A DNA stretch of 64,000 nt. It comes from Culex pipiens pallens. Its lineage: Eukaryota > Arthropoda > Insecta > Diptera > Culicidae. Shown here one piece after another: positions 49,201 through 56,971 of the stretch. The position numbers and the translations under genes are program-made. How positions within the stretch are numbered: the first letter of the stretch is position 1; the number at the start of each line of letters is the position of its first letter. A model generated the notes under the pieces. It made no database searches. It saw only the letters and a program-made list of their open reading frames with translations, and was not told where the DNA came from. Location of the stretch: positions 120,563,225 to 120,627,224 of the forward strand of contig NC_068937.1 in NCBI RefSeq assembly GCF_016801865.2, given 5' to 3'.

Positions 49201-51123
49201 GTAAAATTAATCATTTTTTTTGCCACAAAATCTGTCACCATTTCCTGATGAATATTATCATCATTTTTTTTCTGTGTAAAACGATTCCCATGCCTTTCAA
49301 CTTTTCGTGTAAAACCTCCCATTTTTGTGCTTGCGTGTGCAAAACTAACAAATTATGAACGGGCGGTGTTTTATGAATTTGCACTGAATTATTGATAATA
49401 ATAATAATGGTGCAATGTTTTTTGAGTGAATTCAAATAAGTATTTCCATAGAGTGTTTCTTAAAAATGTGTGTTATATTTTTTTTTGTGCGTTATATTTG
49501 TTTTGCTACATAAGCTTTTATTTATTTTAGTTTGCAATTATATTTTTAAGCTAGAAATTTATTATTTAATAACAATTTGCATGATTTTTCAAATTAAAAC
49601 AAAAAAAAACATTTAAAAAAAACTGAAAAGTGCCATCCAAGTGTGTGTTCTTGTGCTCTTTTAATTTCGATTCGATGTTGTTGTTACCTCCCAACCCCCT
49701 TTTCCGTTGCACCGTCCCGGAGTAATCTCAAATTGTAACAGTGGGTTTTTTCAACGGCAAAGCACAAACTTTGAAGCGTCCCTCCGTTCGAGAGAACATT
49801 TGCTATACCCACGTTACAGATTGGGGTTTCCCCGGGTCGTGCCGTAGTCGACGTTGTGTTTAAGTATTTCTTCTTTTTTTTTCGTTCGTTGTGTTTGTGT
49901 GCGCCCCTTTTGTTAGATGTGATTCATTTTTTTTTTTAATTGTGTACATTTTTTTTTAATTTTGTTGCATTGCTAGTGTTTTTTAAATGTGTAATTTTTG
50001 TCTTGTCGCCGCAATCATTTTCCGTTGCCACACTGAAACAAACGGTCGCTTGCAATTCATGAAGGAAAAGCAACAAAGTGCATGAAGATGAATGATGTTT
50101 TTTGGTTTTGCTCGAAGATAACAAGCTCGCGTGTTTCGAAAGGAAGAAGAACGAAAATCCTGCCCTGACGGATTGAGTATTACATCAGGTACTGGTGTCG
50201 ATATTCGAGACGGAAAGCATCGATTTCCTAGTTGCCAACTTACCAGTACTTATGTTATGCTCTCTCCGCGCGGCAGTGCATGCTGCAAGTGTTTGAAGAT
50301 TCTTTTTTTTTATTCTTGAGTTTGTGAAGAAATGCCTGATTTGTTAATGTTTGGAATGTGGAAGAACGAAGAAAAGAAATTGAGTTGTGTGGGTTGAGCT
50401 CTTCGAAGTACAGTAAGATCTTAATTTTAAACATTTATATCAACATATTATTCAAGCCTTAAACTTATAACAAAGACCTCTAATTGAATCTTTCTTCGAA
50501 TGCTTCTAGTATCAAAAAGCAACGACCGATATCTGCAGCTCGAGGGTCGTTTGCAAGCCACCGAAGCGAACCAGGCGGACAAGGTCGAGAAATCACTGGT
50601 CAAGAATCTGGTCATCGGGTACGTGGTCGCACCGAACCAGAACGATAAGCATCAAATACTGAAGCTCATCTCGGCCGTCCTAACGATGGACCAAAACGAG
50701 TGCACAAAGGTGGGCCTAAACAAGTCCGGCGGTGGCTGGTTCAACAGTATCCTGGGAAGTGGCGCCGCAGGTAATTTAAATAACAATTCGCTTAAATTCC
50801 AAACGATAAATAACCAACCATCCCCAGCCACCAACTACAACAAGGAAAGCCTCACCGAGGCGTTTGTCAAATTCCTGGAAAAGGAATCGACCCCGCGACC
50901 ACCGAACCCCGCTGGATCGAGCCTGCTCAACATCATGGCGAACCAACCGTCGCCGCCGTCAACACACCCTTCCCGTACGACCACGCCAACACAAGCTTCA
51001 GCAGCAGCAGACCAAGTCCCAGTCACGCCCGTGCAACCCGTAATTCTGCTGGGTGGACCAACGGAGTTCCAACCGCAGCGCAGTTCCAGCTCGATCCTGA
51101 AGGACATTCTGAGCGACTCCTGA
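10152..51123 (+). CDS. Gmap: Golgin GMAP-210 / TRIP11 homologue, N-terminus not found (six visible exons)
   Basis: Golgi microtubule-associated golgin: a long coiled-coil tether of the cis-Golgi. In known homologues a lipid-packing sensor at the N-terminus captures curved vesicles and a C-terminal GRAB domain binds Arf1. Visible exons are 10152-10226, 25637-25660, 41709-44239, 45574-45737, 45837-46040 and 50510-51123 (stop included). They sum to 3612 nt, giving 1203 residues in one frame with matching phases (0-0, 0-0, 0-2, 2-1, 1-1, 1-end). In visible numbering: short coil 1-25; acidic/Ser-rich linker with the insect-type DSWFWDPE box near 57-64; continuous heptad coiled coil to about 1020; GRAB-like segment (KSLVKNLVIGYVV, then LKLISAVLTMDQNE) near 1024-1072; Pro/Ser/Thr-rich tail ending SSSILKDILSDS. 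The ALPS exon is not seen within 1-10151 and may lie upstream. Introns are 15.4, 16.0, 1.3, 0.1 and 4.5 kb. Family assignment is firm; an extra exon in the 4.5-kb intron cannot be excluded. Confidence 0.9.
10227..11023. other. Gmap intron, no supported gene
   Basis: Mixed composition. The GC-richer part at 10590-10900 has open frames on both strands without recognisable motifs. Confidence 0.3.
11024..11189. repeat. Palindromic MITE, copy 1
   Basis: Near-perfect hairpin: GGTCCAATAAACCAAATTTT... on the left is mirrored by ...AAATTTGGTTTATTGGACC on the right, with a loop around CCCTGACTCAAGGCGG. The right edge is a poly(A) run ending ACTCCAG. A second copy lies at 17713-17877. Confidence 0.75.
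12581..13824. mobile_element. TA-flanked inverted-repeat element inserted in the foldback arm
   Basis: Starts CCGTAAAACGGGGTGACTTT and ends ...CACCCCGGTTTACGG, flanked by TA at 12579-12580 and 13825-13826. Removing it and one TA restores the sequence of the opposite arm (GAGTACGCC, seen inverted as GGCGTACTC at 11769-11777). GGGGTGACTTTGATAG is doubled at the left end and present twice inverted on the right (near 13608 and 13802). 1244 bp including a nested retroposed copy; no transposase. Confidence 0.8.
13274..13573 (+). mobile_element. Retroposed copy (SINE/LINE tail type) with 23-bp target-site duplication
   Basis: The 23 bases at 13251-13273 recur at 13574-13596 with one mismatch. The 300-bp unit between ends in (CATGCT)n. 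It shares ACTAACATTCCC and AACGGAG phrases with 8964-9832. It lies wholly inside the TA element, which has no coding content around it. Confidence 0.7.
14617..14655 (+). promoter_or_regulatory. Candidate TATA core promoter
   Basis: TATAAATA at 14617-14624 is followed about 30 nt later by CGCATTCGTGAG, a plausible start site, in a locally GC-richer stretch. Downstream there is a short open frame from the ATG at 14971 (hydrophobic LLVAALLSVAVC near its start, 72 codons) but no recognised protein. It could be a transposon promoter. Confidence 0.28.
14656..17712. other. Gmap intron, nothing recognised
   Basis: AT-rich with small inverted repeats (for example TTCCACAATTGTG / CACAATTATGGAA near 16000) and short frames without family motifs. 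16930-17226 is open on + for 98 codons but has no recognisable domain. Confidence 0.3.
17713..17877. repeat. Palindromic MITE, copy 2
   Basis: CTGGAGTTTTTTTT at the left is mirrored by AAAAAACTCCAG at the right, with full-length mirrored arms (GGTCCAATAAACCAAATTTC...). The loop CCGCCTTGAGTCAGGG is the inverse of that in the 11024-11189 copy, so this copy lies in the opposite orientation. Confidence 0.78.
18200..19295. repeat. Repeat tract with tRNA-like block and mosquito-type MITE tail
   Basis: A tRNA-like segment lies at about 18381-18455 on the minus strand (TGGCGCGGTGGTAGCG A-box-like, GGTTCAATCC B-box-like) with a weak anticodon stem. The right end CCTCAGTAAGGTGAGGAAGG forms a short hairpin of the sort seen at the ends of dispersed mosquito repeats. 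Exact limits were not found. Confidence 0.4.
19296..22449. other. Gmap intron, GC-richer, no supported gene
   Basis: 20100-22300 is markedly less AT-rich than the surroundings. ATG at 21257 (ATGTCCTCAGGGGCCCCG) runs into a gttagt donor-like site at 21285, but no partner exon is evident. Minus-strand 22440-21994 is open for 148 codons with no family motif. Confidence 0.3.
22452..22545. mobile_element. Left-end fragment of the 2947-4100 element family
   Basis: TA then CAGTTCAGACACGATTATCC, with CGATTATC motifs repeated and an inverted GGACTTCGGATAATCGA, matches the left end of 2947-4100. I found no right end; a foldback repeat starts about 110 bp downstream. Confidence 0.55.
22655..24220. repeat. 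1.6-kb palindrome (foldback repeat), family with copies at 1715 and 47872
   Basis: Left arm about 22655-23285 and right arm about 23603-24220 are inverse copies: TTAATCCGACTGAAACTTTT mirrored by AAGTTTCAGTCGGATTAAAA, CCAAATTTGTATGG in both, GTGCACATGTTTGCCCACTT mirrored. Spacer of about 320 bp. Single-arm relatives lie at about 1715-2690 and 47872-48560. No coding capacity. Confidence 0.78.
24221..25636. other. Gmap intron upstream of the microexon
   Basis: Mixed composition; 24860-25480 is GC-richer. No gene recognised. The last 25 bp form the pyrimidine tract of the microexon acceptor. Confidence 0.35.
25637..25660 (+). CDS. Gmap: Gmap 24-nt microexon (8 codons)
   Basis: A strong polypyrimidine acceptor (acttgtttcag) and a consensus donor (gtaagt) bound exactly 24 nt, reading IAKDSPLL in phase 0-0. 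Inserting it between TTG at 10226 and ACC at 41709 keeps the frame open. It is isolated between introns of 15,410 and 16,048 bp. Inclusion may be constitutive or alternative, because skipping it also keeps frame. Confidence 0.62.
26874..27132. repeat. Repeat with iterated TTCTACGCATAATTGTCCC motif
   Basis: The 19-nt motif occurs direct at 26874-26892 and 26953-26971 and inverted at 27114-27132. A decayed inverted form (GGCACAATAATGTATAGAACT) near 27265 may mark the right end. No reading frame of note. Confidence 0.6.
27439..27663. mobile_element. CACAG-A(n) MITE, TA-flanked
   Basis: CACAGAAAAAAAA... and ...TTTTTTTTCTGTG flanked by TA on each side, 225 bp. The interior has TTGAATATTACCTC and repeated CTGATGAATATTCATCA palindromes. 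Close homologue at 49051-49276. Confidence 0.72.
27960..28242 (-). repeat. SINE-like block with tRNA-like head
   Basis: Minus-strand 28242-28171 has GTAGCCTAGTGGTAACGC (A-box-like), CACCTTGTAAG (possible TGT anticodon) and GGGGTTCAAATCCC (B-box). Acceptor ends do not pair, so it is not a working tRNA. The body extends left to about 27960 (GGGGCCGGCATTTACAAAGC region). Limits are approximate and no duplication was found. Confidence 0.5.
28243..31500. other. Gmap intron, no supported gene
   Basis: Alternating AT-rich and mixed sequence. The longest frame is minus 29711-29238 (157 codons), rich in Phe/Cys/Ser with no domain; I see nothing else. Confidence 0.3.
31512..31590 (+). other. tRNA-like sequence, probably a relic
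   Basis: GGGACGCC at the 5' side pairs largely with GGCGGTC at the 3' side, and the B-box GGTTCGAATCCC is canonical. The A-box region (TGTGGATCAAACGGACC) is loose and the anticodon arm does not form cleanly. About 78 nt, so a long variable arm is possible. Flanking sequence is repeat-like. Confidence 0.4.
31640..31930. repeat. Diverged relative of the 22655-24220 foldback repeat
   Basis: Shares ACAACTTTGCCGAAGACACC and a weaker AGTTAGATA / AAAAAGTT block in the same order as the right arm at 23940-24050. Limits are uncertain. Confidence 0.4.
31931..33840. other. Gmap intron; GC-rich, CpG-containing stretch from about 32640
   Basis: 31931-32640 is AT-rich and empty. 32640-33840 is GC-rich with many CpGs, unlike most of the intron, and has overlapping frames on both strands typical of high-GC non-coding DNA. 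No conserved protein recognised. It may be an enhancer/promoter region for the element described next. Confidence 0.3.
33841..33921 (+). promoter_or_regulatory. Candidate TATA-less promoter and short 5' exon
   Basis: TCAGTC (insect initiator) at 33841-33846 is followed by GGTCGT, a DPE-consensus hexamer, at +29 (one off the usual +28), and 70-80 nt later by AACCAG before gtaatt, a reasonable donor at 33922. It lies at the end of the GC-rich stretch. It could drive a short Gmap isoform starting downstream of the microexon, or an unrelated transcript; neither is shown. Confidence 0.3.
34954..35164. mobile_element. CACAG-type MITE, diverged
   Basis: Left TA then CACAGTAATAAAG; right TTTTTTACCGTG then TG. 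The interior carries GATGTAATATTGCCTCAATT and ACATGTAATATTACC phrases in common with 47617-47825 but inverted relative to it. 211 bp. Confidence 0.55.
35165..41708. other. Gmap intron, no supported gene
   Basis: Moderately GC-rich in blocks (38100-41200) with short frames on both strands, none with a recognised motif or a matched pair of splice sites. Contains a (TC)n run near 37147-37158. Ends in the pyrimidine-rich acceptor of the main Gmap exon. Confidence 0.3.
41709..44239 (+). CDS. Gmap: Gmap main coiled-coil exon
   Basis: The exon opens after tttccag with ACC GAT CAA (TDQNAGPSTST...), runs through the Ser/Pro-rich linker ALEDSWFWDPEQNVS and the acidic stretch SSSSKKDDDPEND, then enters uninterrupted heptad coiled coil from about LHRQLTDKSQQLKKQM to its end. 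The frame is open for 843 codons plus 2 nt, ending AG before gtgagt (44240). GC content and codon use rise clearly over the flanking introns. The acceptor is preferred over a start at the ATG at 41979 because 90 further in-frame codons upstream carry the conserved tryptophan box and end at a good AG. Confidence 0.92.
44298..44425 (+). mobile_element. 127-bp MITE, copy 1
   Basis: AATAGAGCTTTATGACGT at the left and, inverted, AATAGAGTTATCTACGT at the right. The interior has CTAGCGCACCATTTG, GCCGGACAAAATTTAACC and the palindrome GTGTACGTACAC. Copies at 60545-60671 (inverse) and 62439-62565 are nearly identical. Confidence 0.8.
44426..45573. other. Remainder of the third visible Gmap intron
   Basis: Contains two direct copies of GTGAGTAGCCCCT about 40 bp apart (near 44540 and 44582). 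A GC-richer segment at 44679-44842 reads NVFLRNHWVTEVSQLPPNVR and MEHSEWFFEAEM on +, without an upstream ATG in that frame. No gene is claimed. Confidence 0.35.
45574..45737 (+). CDS. Gmap: Gmap coiled-coil exon
   Basis: The acceptor gtcgtcgtcag precedes C ATT CGC GCG AAT CAG. The first nucleotide completes AGC (Ser) with the AG left at 44239. It reads IRANQHAETLQAQYHLLQQQ, then RDELAAKLSAADDRDYKNLA, then SLTNLQVALEQFQN, strongly heptad. It ends in phase 1 with a consensus gtaagt donor at 45738. Confidence 0.88.
45837..46040 (+). CDS. Gmap: Gmap coiled-coil exon
   Basis: The acceptor ttttttcag is followed by AC, which completes Asn with the A left at 45737. It reads KERDIELATLAIRRDLEQAQ and continues through QLADAKNGLLAAARISDQLE to VTVASLREE. 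The last base, T, precedes gtaagt and gives TTA (Leu) with the next exon. The 99-bp upstream intron is the shortest in the gene. Confidence 0.88.
46041..47616. other. Gmap intron, first part; nothing firm
   Basis: Mostly T-rich. Includes a (CGCA)n run at 47147-47160. A 46250-46400 frame (Ser/Thr-rich) ends in poly(A) and lacks splice sites of matching phase. Confidence 0.3.
47617..47825. mobile_element. CACAG-A(n) MITE, TA-flanked
   Basis: CACAGAAAAAAAAATCATGG at the left, TTTTTTACTGTG at the right, TA on both sides. The 209-bp interior has repeated GGTAAAATTACATC / GGTAATATTACATC phrases. Confidence 0.68.
47872..48560 (+). repeat. Single-arm copy of the 22655-24220 foldback repeat
   Basis: Follows the left arm in order: TTTTTAATCTGGCTGAAAC, GCCTTCGGTATGCCCAAAG, TTTGGTGTC-type, GTGCACCGTTTTCAAGTTAA, CATGTTTGCCCACTTT. 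A 30-bp phrase near 48000-48050 (ATGTATAAAAATTCAAAAAT) is duplicated in tandem. No opposing arm is present. Confidence 0.65.
49051..49276. mobile_element. CACAG-A(n) MITE, TA-flanked, close to 27439-27663
   Basis: CACAGAAAAAAAAGTTGAAT at the left and TTTTTTTTCTGTG at the right with TA at each side, 226 bp. Shares TTTGGTAGGTTGAATATTAC and the CATCAAAAACTGATGAA block with the 27439 copy. A third, decayed relative lies at about 48690-48846. Confidence 0.72.
49277..50509. other. Gmap intron, last part
   Basis: T-rich, no ORF of note. Ends with the acceptor tgcttctag of the terminal exon. Confidence 0.4.
50510..51123 (+). CDS. Gmap: Gmap terminal exon with GRAB domain
   Basis: After tgcttctag, TA completes Leu and the frame reads SKSNDRYLQLEGRLQATEAN. 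It then enters the Arf-binding GRAB signature KSLVKNLVIGYVV...NDKHQILKLISAVL, followed by GWFNSIL, a Pro/Ser/Thr-rich low-complexity tail and a final SSSILKDIL box. Stop TGA is at 51121-51123. The GRAB segment is the diagnostic feature that separates GMAP-210 homologues from other long coiled-coil proteins. Confidence 0.93.
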
Positions 51124-51581
51124 TTGGAGCTGTTCTAGTGAGGAGTGGGATTTGTTCCACCGCTCACGCTCGAGACAGAAAAGCTGAGCTTTTTGTAAAT
51201 AAGTGTGTTTAGTTTGGGGTGGGAATTGCGACGGCGTCGGGGAAGGATTAAGAATGCCGTGTGACGAATAAGACTTGTGAACAGTTTGTTGATGATGGTT
51301 GTTTTTTTTTCATATTTCTGTGCAATTGCAACACTATTTATCTAGTTCACAAAACAAAACGCTTTCGTAAAGGAAGATTTTATTAAATGAGCAAGCAAAC
51401 GTACTACGAGGAACATATATAGCAGTAAATCATAACTCTTACTCAAAAGTTAGTTGTATTAAAACTACCAAGATTTCGGTCTTGTTTGAATATGACATTA
51501 AAAAAGATCTATTAATTTAACTAAAATTATTCGAAATTGCCATTATGTGCACCCCTTCTTCATAAAAAAATGACTGAATCA

Positions 51582-51587
51582 AATAAA
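51582..51587 (+). terminator. Candidate Gmap poly(A) signal
   Basis: AATAAA lies 459 nt after the Gmap stop, within AT-rich sequence without long ORFs. It is the first canonical hexamer after the stop that I found, implying a 3' UTR of about 480 nt. Confidence 0.5.
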
Positions 51588-54295
51588 TCAAGTGAAAATC
51601 GTCCAATTGGATGGAATAAGGACCGAATCCCTCGACTGCCAATGAAACGAAAGTTACCCCTATTTTTATAAAACCCCAAATTTCAAAACAAAGCGGAATC
51701 CACCACGAGAAAAGAAAGTGGGGGTTGTGAGGGTTGCCTGCTGCTTGGCGTTTGATTCCTCAGAAAGCAAGGGCATCAATCCCAAGGGAGGAAGGGAAAC
51801 TCCAAAGTCTGCCATTTAGAATGCATAACAGCAGGCGCTCTAAGCTTTGAAGTATGTATCAGTGTAAGCTTTTTTATGTCCCACTTGTTGCATACCAACA
51901 GGCCATTTTTTGAACATTTCTGGAGCAACATTTAAAAGGAAAGATCGAAGCAAACTGTGCGTCGAACTATTTTTTTATCTGTCGCTGTTTTGTGCAAGTT
52001 TCTTTCAACAAATTTTAATATTCAATGTTTCAAGAAAATCCGCCTTCTGCCGCGCTAACCGGTTCTAAATGTGGTGGTGGTGTCAGAATTGTGAATTGTC
52101 TGGATAGTGGTTCTGTCGGTACGTTGGAACTCAAAGTTGGCGAAAATAAACCGTTAGCAGTGGAAGTAGGAGCCTTTCGTGTGTTCCTGTGGATCCGATT
52201 CCGCTATATCAGAATCATCATGGGTCAGCAGACCCATTCGCCGATTTTGCTAAATGCATCCCGAAAATTGCCAAAAAATCGACGAAATTCCAGAAGCTGA
52301 GGATCATGTCAATGGAAAATGGTTGCTAGTTGCAGTGGATGGCCTTAAACTGGAAGTTTAAAAACAAGGACAGCTCCTTCTCAAGTTTGAACAAATATTA
52401 TGTCCAGAGATTTTCGAGATTTCAGCTTCTCTTCTGATGGTTCGGCATGCTTAATAATTTTTGGTCGCTCCATACCGTCAGTGATGTGATAGGAGCAAGG
52501 ACGTCCATGCGAAGTGTCCTTTAACCCGCTACTAACATTTAAAAACAGGTCAAACATTGCAATGTGCTACAAAACTGCACACTTGTACTTCCTATAAATT
52601 TTAGAAGTTTTTTTTCATATTTTAATCAAATTTGAAGGATTGGGTTGACAAAAACTGCACAAAAACAAAATTGCAACGGCTCAGCAAAAATCATCAAAAC
52701 GCAAACTCTGCACTACTCACTTAAGGGTGCACTCTCCAGAAAAAGCATAATTGCTCTCCACTACAGGAGGCGATTAGCTTGAGCAATTTACACACACTAA
52801 GCCCAAGAGTACCAAGTATGGGAAGTGGTCTCGCGGCAGCATTTGCTCATTTCCTTATTATGCTGCGCGCCAGCTTGCTTGCTCCAAATTAGCAAATCTA
52901 ATTGCTGACTTAACCATAGCTAGCGAGCATACGACTTAGCTTAGCGGGCGAACCAGATTCAACTGGTTGTAGCTGTGACTGGTTTTGCGTGCACCACTTG
53001 TGGCTAACTATATTTACTGGGTGCTGGTGACAATTGATTGCAAGTGGATCTGACTTAGAGAGATAGAAGGTGTCACAACTTGCTTTGGTTTAAATTACGG
53101 AATTTTTTATTAAGTTTTTTGGCAGCATTTAGCGATAGGTAAATTTATGTCGTCTAAAATTTGATAAAATGTTGACTCAAAGCTCAAAACAAGTCGTTTT
53201 TTATTGTAACTAAACGTAACTAGACCCTTACGTAATCTTCACTATCAAATATATCGGTACCCTACGTCCAATCTATATTGCGTCTGCCCACCTACAAATT
53301 AATAAACCAATCATATCTCATTAAATCATAATGGTGATGGTGCAGCAGACAGTGTAAGTAACGTATATGGAAGAATAAAAGAATCAGAAAAATGTCCAAA
53401 CATTAACCACATAGGTATTTACAACGACACTCTGAAACATGTGCTGGTTGAACTAGTTTCTTCACGCATTTTCGGGGGGCTGACCTGCGTTGGCGTCGTC
53501 TCAGTGGTGGGGTGCATAACATCCTGTGCCTCCCCGCACAAAAGAGTTTGCGGCAGACAGCGGTGGTGATGCTGTAATCGCTCAGCTTTAGAGCCAAAAA
53601 AACTGATAGTGCGGACTCTCTATCGGTCAGTTTAGCAAAGAAAAATGTGTAAAAGCGTCGCCACGGATCTCAAACACCAACAATAAATAAGTGTTTTAGA
53701 TTGTTGGTTGAGCCAACATGTTTGGCGGCGTCGCGACGCAAACGTGTGTAAATGAAGAGAAAAGCAGTTCAAAATGCGCAGCATGTCTGTGAGAAGACGA
53801 ACGAAAAAAATAAAACACAAAATTGCGTCGTCGTGCGGTAATTGTGACTGCGCGTAAAAAGCGGGACATTAAATTGAAAATAAAACTGTCAAATGTTTAG
53901 TAGTGTGTGTGAGCTCCGTGTAAAGAGGGTGTCAAACTAAAAAGTGACCTTGTTTGTTTGACAACAATTGGTGTCAAACTATCAGGGTTTCAGTGTAGTT
54001 GTTTTTTTTTAATGGCTGACCGCCCGATGTCAGCTAACATATTTCGCAGGGACTGTGACAGCTCGAGCTCGATCTTTGTTTGCATCAGGACACTGTGACC
54101 GTAATAGGTGGAGAGGGGGTGGGAAAACTGTGATTTCTCAACCATCACAGCATTACTTTGGAAGAATTTTGTTCGATGTTCTAAAACAACTATTATTCTT
54201 CGTCATCCATGTGAAAAAAGTCTTAAAAAACCTCAAAATTGTTCGAAAATATCAAATTTCTAAAAATATTTTTGATTAATTTCAAACAACTATGC
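51588..54295. other. Intergenic, no supported gene
   Basis: Short frames only. 52025-52300 is open on + (91 codons) without domain features. 53400-53820 is GC-richer on both strands without motifs. Confidence 0.35.
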
Positions 54296-54760
54296 GGGGC
54301 AATATGCACCGCAACATTGGGGCAAAATGCACTACAACAACGGGGCAAAATGCACCACAACATGGGGTAAAATGCACCGGGTAAAAGCAGTTTTCACTAG
54401 TCACCATTAGATGACACCGCTGTTTTTGCAAAGGAACTTCACAGCGATGCATTTTGCCCCGATCACGCTTTTTGCAGAAAATTAAAAAAAATGCATTTTT
54501 TGATGTTTTTTAACTCATCTGTCTACAGAATAATGAAGATTATGACAAAAACTATATACCTCAACACTAACAATATCAATAAATGCTTTTTATATTGTCC
54601 AAAAATCATAATGAAAGCTCAATTTTTTCCAGCATGGTTTAGCAATGTTAAGCTTCCAATTTCTATGATTTTTCCCCGGAAAATTCTTCCAAATATCGCG
54701 AAAAGCGGGAGTGCATTTTGCCCCGCGGGTGCATACTACCCCCTCTCCCCCTATATTCAT
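54296..54760. repeat. Repeat with iterated GGGGCAAAATGCACC motif
   Basis: Four direct copies of about 21 bp (GGGGCAAAATGCACCACAAC and variants) at 54296-54380; inverted copies at 54448-54461 and 54711-54725. The end region is C-rich (ACTACCCCCTCTCCCCC). The layout suggests a non-autonomous element with repeated subterminal sites. Confidence 0.6.
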
Positions 54761-55966
54761 TTTTGAGTTAAACTATAGTGTTTGAACTGGGCCTAGAAAG
54801 GAAAAAAGGAACCACTGAGCCAGTCAGTCACCTCTCATCATCGACTCGATCGTTGAAATTCGGTTGATCGCGAAGAGGCCGTCAATGAACGTACACGAGT
54901 TGAAACGAACGGATTCGAACGCGCGACACGAAGGCAAATGCTCTTTCTCTTTCTTTCTTTGTTCTCTCTTTCTTGCTTGTGCGGTGCTACGTGGTGACAG
55001 CAATCAGTTGAATGCAGTCATGAGGTAGGTGATCGGATCTTACGAGCTCAGCGCGAACGGCCGAAAGCAGAAGTCAGATTGACGGAGAGGTTGGAATGTT
55101 CACAAGCCCTAAGTGGTAGTGACACATGGCTTTCTACCTAAGGTACTCGCGATTGAGTGTGTAGTAGTGCGGTTGTCAAAATCGTTATCTCTGACTCTCT
55201 CACTCCACTGACACTGACATTGTTTATGTTTTGGTTTTCCTGGCACGGTTCATTGTTCGTTTGTTATTGTTTTGGTTTTAGTGGCACGGAGCCATGCACT
55301 CACACTAATGCAAAGCAAGATCGCGAGTACCTATGATATACAGCTATGGTAGTGACATACGAAAGGAATTCATCAGAACTGTCGTTTTAACGGGATTCTT
55401 CTGACGGATTCTAGCTCGGACATGGGCGCGCACAAGCTTTATGGCTGGGTAAAGCAAGGGTGATTTTGATTTCTCTTTTTTTCTATCGCAAGGTTACGCT
55501 GTTAGGTATTGTATTTGTTTTTTAATCGATTCTATAAATTACATCTAAAAATATTACAAATCAATAAGAGAAACAATAATACACCGGCACTTATAATTAG
55601 TTCAAACGATCTTTTTTCTCGCCTCCAATCTTCCATCGAAAGCGCGTGTAATCGTAACTAGGTTTATAATAGTGATATAAAAAGCTACCGTAAGACTCCA
55701 GTGGGGATGGTGGGGTGGGTTTGGGTAGAGGACGGTCAAAACGGTCACACTCAACAGTCGCAATGACTCGCTCGTTCGCACACTTGTTCGTTCACTCTCG
55801 CTCTTTCTTTCTTATCGCATTACCGTTACCAATATAAGAAGGAGGAAAGTTCCTTCGACTTTTGATTCTTCCCGATAATTGCTTGATTTTTTTTTCGATC
55901 ATTTAAAATGGGTTTATTGCCAGAGTAACAGACGTGAAACAGCAATGAGCAACGATAAACACACTA
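54761..55966. other. Intergenic with a small inverted repeat
   Basis: AGGTACTCGCGATT at about 55140-55153 and its inverse GATCGCGAGTACCT at about 55320-55333 bound roughly 190 bp that may be a MITE. The phrase TGGCACGG is repeated inside. No gene. Confidence 0.35.
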
Positions 55967-56154
55967 CACTCAAAGTAAAAAGTATCCTTTTTTCAAGTTC
56001 ACCCGTCGTCACCCTTTAAAAGGGTATCGAAAATGTACTGAATTTGACATACCCTTTTAAAAGGGTGACGCCGGGTGAACTTTAAAAAAGGATAGAAAGT
56101 ATCCTTTTTGAGGATTAAAAGTACCCTTTTGAGGGATACTTCTGACTTTGAGTG
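55967..56154. mobile_element. CACTCAAA MITE with hairpin, TA-flanked
   Basis: CACTCAAAGTAAAAAGTATC at the left and GATACTTCTGACTTTGAGTG at the right with TA on both sides, 188 bp. An internal hairpin pairs CACCCTTTAAAAGGGTAT with ATACCCTTTTAAAAGGGTG, plus TTCACCCG / CGGGTGAA. Confidence 0.72.
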
Positions 56155-56971
56155 TAGGGCTACCTGGTGAGTTGATACTGCGACGTAGACTATTTAATGC
56201 ACTTTAATTGAGCGTGTATAAATGACAGTGTGGCGCGATTGAGACTCTGTTATCTAAACTGAGCGTCAGATTCTGCGTTTAGCTAATATTCATAGAGAAA
56301 AAGGCAGTTTGACAAAGAAAATAAAAATTTAAAATTTAGGATTTTTCAAAACATGCTTAAAAACTGTATACTTAAATGCGAAGAAAATTCCTTTTGTTTA
56401 AATAAGAATAATGGACTTAAGTGTCGAAGAACACGAAGCTAACGTTTGAAAAATTGAACCAAGATTTCAATCAAAACAAAAAATCAATTATAAATTGCTT
56501 TAAGAATTTTGTGAAAGTTTACATACAATTTCTCAAATTAAATTTTAACTCGAAGATAACGCAGTATTCGACCAAATCTAGAGTTTTTTTTTGTTTGAAA
56601 AGGTCGTATAAGCTATTGTCTTTCAAATGTGTAAAGGACCTAATAAAAAAAAACCAAGAAATATACAATTTAAACTCATCAATTTGATTTTAGAGAACAG
56701 TTTTCGTCAAGAGATTCAGAAGAAATCGCAGTGGAACTTAATGTAATGTTTCTTTGGTGCTATTTTGCTACAAGTCCTATCCGTTAGCAGTTTACTTGTT
56801 TCAAGATACCACAAAATTAACGATTTTTCCAGATATTATTCAAAAATGTTCAAAGGTAAATTCAGACTGATCTTAAAACTAGTAAATGATCCTTCTAGAC
56901 TTCCCACGTTTCACGCCTGATCTGTGTACTCACAGAAAAACAAACTTAACTGAACATTAATCCGTTTACAC
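56155..56971. other. Intergenic, 3' of ALG14
   Basis: AT-rich. Any ALG14 poly(A) signal would lie here; no canonical AATAAA on the minus strand was found close to the stop. Confidence 0.35.
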
